Positions 45,277-54,033 of a stretch of DNA of 64,000 bases are shown one piece after another. Each line of letters begins with the position of its first letter. Within the stretch, counting starts at the first letter, position 1. The stretch covers positions 173,444,503 to 173,508,502 of the forward strand of contig CM019823.1 in assembly GCA_009763385.1 (NCBI GenBank), given 5' to 3'. The translations under genes and the position numbers were made by a program. The notes under the pieces were generated by a model. The model did no database searches, had not been told where the DNA came from, and was given only the letters and a program-made list of their open reading frames with translations. The DNA comes from Coix lacryma-jobi var. lacryma-jobi (Eukaryota; Streptophyta; Magnoliopsida; Poales; Poaceae).

Positions 45277-45718
45277 GGCAGACCGGATCTGAGCCAAACA
45301 ACACCACATCCACCACCTCTACTACTCCCCTATCATCTACAAACCCTTCTACAACCTCTAAGAACAATATCCATGGCGCATTTTATAAATCGAAAAAGTT
45401 AGGGTTAGGGATTTGAATCTTCACCTTGGGGAAAGAAGAAGAGGGATGGAGTCCCTTGGTGAAGAGGAAAGCGAGCAGCACGGAGAGAGACCCGAGCGGC
45501 ACTACCGCTGGCCGGAAGCTCCGGGGAGTCGTTGGCCGGTGGAAGAAGTCTCGGTCACCTCCAAGTCGCTCGTGAGAGAGAGAGATAGGAGAGAGAGGGT
45601 TACGGTGGTGAAAGTGAATGGATGAGGGAGAGAGAGGGGAAGTCACGGGTAGAATAGGAAAGAAAACCTTTTCCCTGTGACCCCACTCGGTAACTCACCA
45701 ATCAGACTGAATCGGTAA

Positions 45719-45794
45719 GCCGCGGCACTGCCGCGCCAGGCGCGGCACTGCCGGGTCCCGGCACTTCCGCGCCTGGCCCGGCACTGCCGGCCTG
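45719..45794. repeat. Four-dyad cassette 5
   Basis: Units CGCGGCACTGCCGCG, CGGCACTGCCG, CGGCACTTCCG, CCGGCACTGCCGG. Confidence 0.95.
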
Positions 45795-46006
45795 TTACCA
45801 ACAGAGAGAGTTATTCTCTATTATACTACAGCTTATTCTTGGAGTGGACAGGTACCTCTTGCATGATATGACCAGCAGCAAGTAATCAATACAGAACAAA
45901 GGTCATACCAAGCAAGTTCCTTACAAAGATTTTGAAACACAATATGAAAGTTTTGAAATTTGTTTTACCTAGGTCAAACTAGTTGATCAATCAAGCATGC
46001 TAGGTT

Positions 46007-48568
46007 TCAAACTAAGTTACGAGAGTCAAGTATATTTAGTTCACTCCTTAAAGCACAAAACCTTGACTCATCTAGAGGCTTAGTGAAGATATCGGCTAGT
46101 TGTTTGTCGGTGCTCACATGTTTGATGGCGATATCTCCTTTGATTTCATGATCTCTCAAGAAGTGATGCCGGATGTCTATATGTTTGGTTCTTGAGTGAC
46201 TCACTGGGTTGTTTGCAAGTTTTATGGCACTTTCATTGTCACACAAGAGTGGGATATGAGTAAATTGACATCCGAAATCACGAAGGGTTTGCCTCATCCA
46301 AAGTAGTTGCGCACAACATGCACCTGCTGCAACATACTCGGCCTCGGCTGTGGATAGGGCTACACAATTTTGCTTTTTAGAACTCCAAGACACTAAGGAG
46401 CGTCCAAGGAATTGACATGTCCCCGAAGTGCTTTTTCGATCTACTTTGCAACCGGCGTAATCGGAATCCGAATAGCCAAGTAGATCAAACTTGGAGCCCT
46501 TAGGATACCACAAGCCAAGGTTTGGAGTGTGAACTAGATATCTCAAGATTCTCTTAACGGCCACTAAGTGACACTCTTTCGGGTTAGCTTGAAATCTAGC
46601 ACACATGCACACGCTAAGCATAATATCGGGCCTAGATGCGCATAAGTAAAGGAGGGAGCCAATCATGGAACGATATACCTTGATGTCCACAGCTTTTCCT
46701 TCCTTATCAAGATCAAGATGTCCATTAGTTGGCATGGGCGTTTTGATAGGCTTAGCGTTCACCATGTCAAACTTCTTTAACATATCATGGGTGTACTTGG
46801 TTTGGCAAAGAAAAGTCCCTTCCTTCAATTGCTTGATTTGAAACCCAAGGAAGAACTTGAGCTCACCCATCATAGACATCTCAAATCTTTTAGTCATGAT
46901 CCTACTAAACTCATCACAAAAGGATTTGTTAGTACTACCAAATATTATGTCATCGACATATATTTGGCACACAAAGATATCTCCATTGACTTTATGAGTG
47001 AAGAGAGTAGGATCGGCTTTGCCTATTTCAAAGCCTTGTTTGAGCAAGAATTCCTTAAGGCATTCATACCATGCTCTAGGTGCTTGCTTAAGCCCATAGA
47101 GCGCCTTTCGGAGTTTGAAGACGTGGTTGGGAAACGTGGGATCTTCAAAGCCCGGTGGTTGCTCGACATATACCAATTCTTGTATAGGGCCATTGAGGAA
47201 TGCACTCTTCACATCCATTTGATATAGCTTGAATTCATGATGGGCTGCATAGGCTAGAAGAATCCGAATGGCTTCAAGTCTTGCAACCGGTGCATATGTT
47301 TCTTCAAAGTCCAGGCCCTCTACTTGTGTGAACCCTTGAGCTACCAATCTTGCCTTGTTCCTTGTCACCACACCTTCTTCATCTTGCTTGTTGCGAAAGA
47401 CCCATTTGGTTCCAATGACATTGGTATTTGGTCTTTCCACGAGTGACCATACTTGATTGCGCTCGAAGTTGTTGAGCTCTTCTTGCATGGCCATCACCCA
47501 ATCCGGATCATCCAGGGCTTCTTCTACCTTGAGAGGTTCCAAAGAGGAGACAAACGAGTAATATTGACAGAAATTTGCCAAATGAGAGCGTGTCGTTACC
47601 CCCTTTCGTAGACTCCCAAGAATATTATCAACGGGGTGATCTCGTTGAATAGTTTGCTTGAGTCTTGGATGATCGATGGGTTCTGGTTCATCTTCGGCTT
47701 CCTCTTCTTCATCTTGCTCGAAGATGGGTTGTAGGTTCACTCCATGAGGTGGAGTAGCTGCAGCTGCTCTGGGTGTGCCCGGCACTGCTTGGCTCCGCGC
47801 GGCACTGCCGGGGTCCGGCACTGCCGGGGTCTGGCCCGGCACTGCCGGGGTCTGGCCCGGCACTGCCGGGGACTGTATCTGATCAGTCCCAGCAGAAGCT
47901 TCAGCTTGAGGACCTTCCTGATCTGTAGCCTGCTGTTCCTGTGGTCTTATATCACCAATGGCTAGCTGCTTGATTGCTTCACAAGGAGGTTCCTCATTAC
48001 CTACAACAACTTCATCAACTTGCTCTACTTGAGAGCCATTAGTTTCATCAAACGTCACGTCTATCGCTATTTCAACCTTGCCGGAGGCCTTGTTGAAAAC
48101 ACGATAGGCATGCTCGTTTGATCCATAACCGAGAAGAAAACCATCATCTACTTTAGATGCAAACTTAGAGGCTTTGGGTTTCTTGTTCAAGATGAAACAT
48201 TTGCACCCAAATACTCTAAAGTAAGACACCTTTGGCTTGTTACCGGTGAGCAGCTCATAGGATGTCTTCTTTCTTCTCTTGTGGAGGTAGAGGCGGTTGA
48301 TTGCATGGCAAGCGGTGTTGACGGCTTCGGCCCAAAAGATGTCCGGCGTCTTGTACTCATCTAGCATTGTCCTTGCCATGTCAATGAGCGTTCTATTCTT
48401 ACTCTCCACCACACCATTTTGTTGAGGGGTATAGGGCACTGAGAACTCATGCTTGATGCCCTCTTCATCAAGTAACTCTTCCACTTGGGTGTTTCGGAAT
48501 TCAGGTTCCGTTGTCACTACGAACCTTCTTGATATTGAAACCGAATTCCCTTTGAGCTCTTCGTACAA
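46007..48568 (-). pseudogene. Sirevirus pol: end of integrase, reverse transcriptase, RNase H
   Basis: An 853-codon open frame. The coding part starts near 48505, after the frameshift that separates it from the upstream pol frame. It has the integrase Glu region (PYTPQQNGVVESKNRT), a linker with Gln/Glu- and Pro-rich low complexity, then copia RT (WVFRNKQDEEGVVTRNKARL, QMDVKSAFLNGPIQELVYVE, CQIYVDDIIFGSTN with the YVDD active site) and RNase H (GYSDSDYAGCKVDRKSTSG, STAEAEYVA, TKHIDIRHHFLRD). It ends at a stop at 46007. A dyad cassette (47777-47875) is inside the integrase-RT linker and is read as an AVPG-rich peptide. Confidence 0.92.
47777..47875. repeat. Five-unit dyad cassette 6, inside the pol reading frame
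   Basis: Five units of the CGGCACTGCCG type at about 19-20 bp spacing (the first decayed to CGGCACTGCTT). On the coding strand they give repeats of the type TPAVPGQTPAVPG without breaking the frame. Confidence 0.95.
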
Positions 48569-49331
48569 ACATCTTCACCTTCTCTTGCACTACACTTTTA
48601 TCATGCAAAAAGAATACCCAAGTGAAACGAGAATAGTCATCAACAATAACAAGACCATGTTTGTTACCGCCGATGCTAAGATAGGCAACCGGTCCAAAGA
48701 GATCCATGTGAATCAACTCCAATGGATGAGTAGTTGTGTCGTAGCTCTTTGGTGGGTGAGGTACGCCTACTTGCTTTCCGGCTTGGCAAGCTCCACATAC
48801 TCTGTCTTTCTCAAAATGAACATTGGTTAGTCCTAGGATGTGGTTGTCCTTTTGAAGTTTGGCCAAATTCCTCATCCCAACATGAGCTAGTCGGCGGTGC
48901 CATAACCAACCCATGCTAGATTTTGCCACTAAACAAGTCTCAAGTTTGGCTTCACTTTTGTTGAAATCAACTAAGTAAAGCTTCCCTTTCAAACGACCTG
49001 TAAAGACAATAGAGGAATCCTCCCTTCTAAAGACTTCCACACCCTCATCCGTAAAGAGACAATTGAAACCCATTCCACACAATTGCGAAACGGACAACAA
49101 ATTGTAACTTAACGAATCAACATGTAAGACATTAGTAATTGAATGTTCAAGTGTGATAGCAACTTTACCAAGACCTAGCACATCCCCCTTGGAGTTATCA
49201 CCAAATATGATGTTCTCACTTGCATTTGTAGTTGGGGAATATGATGAGAACATACTCCTTTCTCCGGTCATATGATTTGTACATCCGCTATCAAGCACCC
49301 AACTTGATCCACCGGAGGAGTATGCCTGCAA
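48501..49331 (-). pseudogene. Sirevirus pol: protease and start of integrase
   Basis: The frame (276 codons) shows the copia protease active site WVLDSGCTNHMTG, then LWHRRLAHVGMRNLAKLQ and CGACQAGKQ (integrase HHCC zinc region) and the first integrase Asp region (HMDLFGPVAYLSIGG; VIVDDYSRFTW). It breaks off at VRSDNG, where one extra base near 48505-48510 puts the rest of pol in another frame. The frame is open for some codons upstream of 49331 and overlaps the gag stop, so pol is in +1 relative to gag. Confidence 0.92.
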
Positions 49332-49338
49332 AACAAGT

Positions 49339-52242
49339 TTAGTTCCTTGGTTTAGGTCCCCAATTGATATTGGGGCCTTGCATGTTAGTCACAAGTATCT
49401 TAGGAACCCATATAAACTTGTCGGCTGCCCTCTTGTCATTACCAACATACTTGGCAACAACTTTACCACTGTTGTTGTGTCCTAAAAAGTAACAAGAGGA
49501 CATGCTCATTCTTGGAGCTTCTATCTTGGGTTGATGCATGAACTTGTTCTTGGTTACCCAAATAGACTCCTTTGGTTTCTGAGACCCTTGCTTCTGATTT
49601 GGCATCTGCCTGGGCTGTGTGTGAGACTGAGCAGAAGAGGAACTGGTAGCCTTCCCTTTCTTGGGGCGCGGCACTGCCGGCCTTGGGGCGGCACTGCCGG
49701 GGCCCGGCACTGCCGCCTTCTGGCGCGGCACTGCCGCGGTCTGTGCAGGCTGAACTGTACCAATGTAACCCTTCTTCTCAAATCTCACACACTCATAGCC
49801 ATTCACCTTCTTCCTTCCATTTGTTTTGCCTCCCTTTACATGCCCCAACCCATCCTTTATGAAAGGACGTCTTCCGTTCTTGAACTTGGGCATGTTCTTG
49901 CTTTGGGTCTTCTCACTTGCACTTGTAGTAGCCTTGACACAACCACTTGCAATAACACTTGTCAATCTTGCTATTTCTTTTCTCATGACCTCCATGTTTG
50001 CAAGGTTAGTGGAATAGACATTCAAATCAAGATTATAGCATTTTCCACAACCTTCACTAGTGGAGGGAATAGGAGTGACATTTGCCTTAGGGAGAGTTGA
50101 GTTGCTTTCCCAAAGAAGGTTATATTGTAGCTCAAGTTCCTTGTGCTTTACATCCAAGTCACAATACTTTTTCTTGAGTTCAACATGAGCCTTCTTTAGG
50201 GAAGCATGTTCATCTTGCTCTTTGGCCAAGGCCTCATGCAAGACATCCAACTCACTTCTCTCTAATGCAAGAGCTTCCTTGCAAGCAATATAGAGATCCT
50301 CTTGTTTGATAAGAGCATCCTCACTTATTTCTAGCTCGGCTTGTACACCCTCTAGTTCCTCCATTAGCTTAGTGATAAAGAGTTTGGTTTTCTTGTCTAA
50401 GTTCTTTGTTATCATGTTTATCTCTTCATCACTAGAGCTATCATCACTAGAAGAGTCACTAAGTTCACTACTAGAGATGTCACTAAGTGGAAGAGAAGGT
50501 TTAGGAGTATGAGTCTTTTTCACCTTCTCTTTCTTGGCCATGAGACAAGTGTGGGAGTTGCCTTCATCATCATCGGACAAGTTGTTGAATAGCCTTGGTG
50601 AAGGAGATGACTTTTGGAATGCAATGGTTGCCATCTTCTCATCTTCTTCACTTGAGGTTTGTGCGGTTGAATCCCATTCATGTCCGATGTGAGCTTCTCC
50701 CATGTATCTCTTGTTGTGTTTCTTGTAAGTGGCTTTGTCATCTTTCTTGCCCTTGTTGTCTTTCTTCTCATTTGGGCAATGAGCAATGAAGTGCTCGGTG
50801 CTACCACAATTGTAGCAAGTTCTCTTTTTCTTGTTAGGAAACTTCCTCTTTACAAATTTGTAACCTTCTTTCTTGAGCCCCTTGCGATATCTTCTCATGA
50901 ATAGAGCTATATCATCAATCTTCTCAAACTCTTCACCATCACTCTCACTCTTGCAAGAGGATGATGTGCTGTCCTCAACCTCTATTTTCTTCTTTTGTTG
51001 CTTGGGCTTGCTTGTGGAGGCTTGCTTGCTTGAACTTGACTTGCTTGATGTTGCTTGTTTTGTTGGCTTGCTTGCCTTGAGTGCCACTTCCTTGATCTTC
51101 ATCCCATCTAGCCTTGCTTGCAACTCTCCGAGCTTCCTTCTTTCATTAGCTTCCTCTCTTTGCATATCAAATGTGATAATCCTCCCAAGCACATCACTAG
51201 GTGTGAACTTCTCAAACTTCTTCTTGTCTCTAATCAATGTCACTACGGTCTCATTTCTTGGTGAATAAGCTTCCAACATAATCTTCACAACCTTGTGATC
51301 ATTGATTTCATTTCCACCTAGCCCTCTAATCTTGCCAACAATGACCATCAACCTATCAAACATCTCTTGAGGACCTTCACCATCACAAATCACAAACCGG
51401 TTGAGCTTGGCCATTAACAAATCAATCTTGGATTGCCTTACTTTATCAACCCCTTCATGAGCAATATGCAATGTGTCCCAAATCTCCTTTGCAACCTCAA
51501 CTCCCATGACCTTGTTGTACTCATCACCATCCAAGGCACTAAGTAGCACACTAGTGGCTTGGGCATTGAGATGAATGTTGCGGAATTCATCTTGAGTGGG
51601 GTTCTTTGGATCAACCGGTGCTTCAAGTCCATTGTGCACAATCTCCCAAATACCTGGATGGAGACCAATAAGATAGGTCTTCATAATGTGCTTCCACTTG
51701 GCAAAGTTGGTCCCGTCGAAACGAGGCAACTTGCCCGCGGGTACATTAATGAGAGGCCTAGAATCATGGTTAGACATAGAAGAATAAGTGTAGGATACGG
51801 CTCCATATGTCTTCTTGGTCTCCTCCTTCTTCTTCTTGTCACCCTTGAGATGATAGGAGATGTCATCATCACCATCTTCGGTGCTACTTGAGTCTTCACT
51901 CACGTGCACACTCTTCTTAGCTTTGAGCTCTTCCTTCTTCTTCTTTTCTTCTCTTCTCTTGGCTCTTTCTTCTCTTCTAATCTTTCTTTCTTCTCTTCTT
52001 TGAGCCTTGTCTTCCTTTGCTTTGAGAGCTGCTGCATCTTCTTTTGCTTTGGCTCTAGCTTCTCTTCTCAACCTTCTTTCTTCCTTTCGTCTTGCGAGCT
52101 CTCCGGCCGACACAACCAATTGTGGAAGTGTCCTTCCGCTAGCTGTGGAGATACTCTCGCTGCTGCTAGTGGTGTGCACATCCGGATCTTCAAAGGGTTT
52201 GGGTTGCACAACACTAGCATCACCCGCTCCGTCAGTGGCCAT
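49339..52242 (-). CDS. Sirevirus gag
   Basis: 967 codons from ATG at 52242 (MATDGAGDASVVQPKPF). Residues 50-110 are a charged helical region (KEERRLRREARAKAKED). The copia gag domain is at about 165-375 (LPRFDGTNFAKWKHIMKTYL, FDRLMVIVGKIRGLGG). A CCHC zinc knuckle CYNCGSTEHFIAHC lies at about 476-489. A coiled coil follows in the second half (ELEGVQAELEISEDALIKQ). Such a long gag with a C-terminal extension is a Sirevirus trait. Residues about 834-859 are encoded by a dyad cassette. The frame is intact; ends at 49339, overlapping the open pol frame. Confidence 0.95.
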   Translation of the reverse strand: MATDGAGDASVVQPKPFEDPDVHTTSSSESISTASGRTLPQLVVSAGELARRKEERRLRREARAKAKEDAAALKAKEDKAQRREERKIRREERAKRREEKKKKEELKAKKSVHVSEDSSSTEDGDDDISYHLKGDKKKKEETKKTYGAVSYTYSSMSNHDSRPLINVPAGKLPRFDGTNFAKWKHIMKTYLIGLHPGIWEIVHNGLEAPVDPKNPTQDEFRNIHLNAQATSVLLSALDGDEYNKVMGVEVAKEIWDTLHIAHEGVDKVRQSKIDLLMAKLNRFVICDGEGPQEMFDRLMVIVGKIRGLGGNEINDHKVVKIMLEAYSPRNETVVTLIRDKKKFEKFTPSDVLGRIITFDMQREEANERRKLGELQARLDGMKIKEVALKASKPTKQATSSKSSSSKQASTSKPKQQKKKIEVEDSTSSSCKSESDGEEFEKIDDIALFMRRYRKGLKKEGYKFVKRKFPNKKKRTCYNCGSTEHFIAHCPNEKKDNKGKKDDKATYKKHNKRYMGEAHIGHEWDSTAQTSSEEDEKMATIAFQKSSPSPRLFNNLSDDDEGNSHTCLMAKKEKVKKTHTPKPSLPLSDISSSELSDSSSDDSSSDEEINMITKNLDKKTKLFITKLMEELEGVQAELEISEDALIKQEDLYIACKEALALERSELDVLHEALAKEQDEHASLKKAHVELKKKYCDLDVKHKELELQYNLLWESNSTLPKANVTPIPSTSEGCGKCYNLDLNVYSTNLANMEVMRKEIARLTSVIASGCVKATTSASEKTQSKNMPKFKNGRRPFIKDGLGHVKGGKTNGRKKVNGYECVRFEKKGYIGTVQPAQTAAVPRQKAAVPGPGSAAPRPAVPRPKKGKATSSSSAQSHTQPRQMPNQKQGSQKPKESIWVTKNKFMHQPKIEAPRMSMSSCYFLGHNNSGKVVAKYVGNDKRAADKFIWVPKILVTNMQGPNINWGPKPRN
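49666..49740. repeat. Four-dyad cassette 7, inside the gag reading frame
   Basis: Four perfect CGGCACTGCCG units, extended to CCGCGGCACTGCCGCGG-type symmetry in the one nearest 49740 (GCGGCACTGCCGC). Read through by gag as repeats of the type AAVPGPGSAAP. Confidence 0.95.
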
Positions 52243-52276
52243 ACTCTCGCACGGTTAAGTGCTGCTGAGAGACCAG

Positions 52277-52288
52277 GCTCTGATACCA
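52277..52288 (-). other. Primer binding site of the young Sirevirus (initiator Met tRNA)
   Basis: The minus strand reads TGGTATCAGAGC two bases inside the 5' LTR end, complementary to the 3' end of plant initiator tRNA-Met, the usual copia primer. Confidence 0.93.
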
Positions 52289-52367
52289 CTTGTAAGGACC
52301 TGTGTGGCCTAGAGGGGGGGGTGAATAGGCCTGTCAAAAATCACAGCTTAAAACTAAATTAGATAGG

Positions 52368-52440
52368 CCCGGCACTACCGCCCTGTGCCCGGCACTGCCG
52401 CTCCCCGGCACTGCCGGCCTCAGCGCGGTACTGCCGCGCA
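52368..52440. repeat. Four-dyad cassette 8 (in 5' LTR)
   Basis: Copy of the cassette at 41657-41730. Confidence 0.95.
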
Positions 52441-53151
52441 GATGAAGACCAGAAGCTGCAATTCGAAATCTAACCACAATCTGCAGATTCTATATGAATA
52501 GGAATGTAACAATAGGCTAAATGAACCAGCAGAAACAACTACTCCAAGCCAAATATGAAAGATAGAGTAGATCGAGCCAAACCCTAGAATATATCACAAG
52601 CTCATGAACATAGAGAATGAAACTAAGCAAGCACGCGAGACAAGTGATTTATCCCGTGGTTCAGCTCGCCACCAAGGCTTGCCTACCTCCACGTTGTTGA
52701 GGTTGACCACTTAGGTCATGAGCTTTGCAACTCAACCTCGTTCTCAAGTCAAGGAACCAAATCCTTGAGGTGAGGGGTAATCTTACTAGCTGCACAAGTG
52801 ATTACAAACCTCCCTAGGCCGCCACACAAGTTGGCAAGGCTCTAGGGCGACGCCTAGCCGGCTAGGGTTCCAAGAACCCAAGAGTAATAGAAGCAAATCC
52901 ACCGGCTATGGCTCAAATCAAGTGCTCTAGGCAGTAGATCTCAGCTAGGGCTCCTCTTTGGTGAAGGTTTGAGCCTCTCAACCACTTGGAATCAATGGGA
53001 ATGAAGATTTTGGTGGTTGGGAGCTTGGAGGGCCTTCAATGGAGAAGAGAGAGCTTGTCTGGAGGTAGGTGGAGTGAATGGTCGTGGATGACCGTTGGGG
53101 GGCAGAGGGGGTGATGTAAATACCCCCTGCCATCCAACGGGCAGTTTAAGT

Positions 53152-53225
53152 CGCGGCAGTGCCGGCCTCAGCCCGGCAGTGCCGCGGCCCGGCACTGCCG
53201 CGCCTAGAGCGGCACTGCCGCGCCT
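53152..53225. repeat. Four-dyad cassette 9 (in 5' LTR)
   Basis: Copy of the cassette at 42441-42514. Confidence 0.95.
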
Positions 53226-53567
53226 ACCAAGCAGACAGGTATAAATCTGAGTTAAGTGCAGCTGTCTTTGGTTGGAAATGTGGATGGTTTGGGTTGGTTT
53301 GAGCACATATCATTCAGCCATATCAATGAATTTGCATTCCCCCTTTATAGTACGGCATTCCTAAACTCAAGTAATCAAAATAAAATATCTTTGAAGCGCT
53401 TTGAGTTCGGAACCGACGAAATGTAGTGTAAGGGGTCCACCAACGCATATACACCATCCTTTCTTAACATAACCTGCTTATCAACTTTATAAATCTCATT
53501 AGTCCTCTAATCGTGTGGTCATTATCACCAAAACCCACAATTAGGGCTTGATTGCACTTACATTGGT

Positions 53568-54010
53568 ACTACCAGCCATCGGTGGTACCGACCCTGGTCG
53601 GTAGGAAGGTCATTTTTGCAGACCTCTCTGTTCGTGCTCAAAATGGCTTGGCGGTAGTACCGCCATATAGTCGGTACTACCGACCCTCGGTGGTACCGAC
53701 CCAAGCCGGTAGTTAGGCAAGTTTGCAGGGCTCTCTGTGTTGGCTCATTTTTTAATATTGTTGGTAGTACCGACCCTCGGTGGTACCGACCCTGGTCGGT
53801 AGTAACCGAGGGACCAAGTCCCTTTCTGCGGAGCTCTCTGTTCGCGACCATTTTGGCCTGGCGGTAGTACCGCCATATGGCCGGTACTACCGACCCTCGG
53901 TGGTATCGACCTTTGGTCGGTAGCTGGATCTAGGTCAAACTCAGATCTGTGCAATGGTTTTTGACTGGTCGGTACTACCGACTATGGGTGGTCGGTACTA
54001 CCGACCAGCC
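53568..54010. repeat. CGGTACTACCG dyad array, right part of the solo LTR
   Basis: More than ten units such as GGCGGTAGTACCGCC, TCGGTACTACCGA and CGGTGGTACCG within 440 bp, ending 16 bp before the TATA box. A direct repeat of about 100 bp is visible ('ggcggtagtaccgccatat...' at 53650 and 53860). A few more stand at 54735-54820. Confidence 0.9.
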
Positions 54011-54025
54011 TCGGGACTGGGAGAC

Positions 54026-54033
54026 TATAAATA
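54026..54033 (+). promoter_or_regulatory. TATA box of the solo LTR
   Basis: GACTATAAATAGCCC, immediately downstream of the dyad array. It shows that the solo LTR reads on the plus strand, and that the dyads sit in the proximal promoter position. Confidence 0.75.

Larger units (their letters stand above)
45094..46006 (-). other. Spacer between pol and ORF3 of the Sirevirus
   Basis: About 910 bp without a gene. It contains dyad cassettes at 45203-45276 and 45719-45794, one single dyad CGGCACTACCG at 45497-45507, and a GA-rich run (45576-45645). It may hold the leader or splice acceptor of a subgenomic transcript for ORF3; I cannot show it. Confidence 0.7.
41578..53562 (-). mobile_element. Complete, very young Sirevirus-type copia retrotransposon
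   Basis: LTRs of 1274 and 1272 bp differ, by eye, only in one base (T/C in 'gccgccacataag', 42116 against 52828) and in the length of a G run (10 against 8). Termini TGTAAG...CTTACA (TG...CA) and a perfect 5-bp duplication TTGGT (41573-41577, 53563-53567) show a clean insertion. Minus-strand order: LTR, PBS for initiator Met tRNA, gag, pol (protease, integrase, RT, RNase H), a third ORF, PPT, LTR. Its long gag, third ORF and palindrome clusters are Sirevirus features. Pol carries one frameshift in integrase. Confidence 0.95.
52291..53562 (-). repeat. 5' LTR of the young Sirevirus
   Basis: 1272 bp, nearly identical with 41578-42851. Dyad cassettes at 52368-52440 and 53152-53225. Confidence 0.95.

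Noticed and set aside
41657..49740. Regularly spaced palindromic repeats as a CRISPR array
   Set aside because: The host is a plant, clusters have only four or five units, and spacers are part of the repeat; they belong to a retrotransposon.
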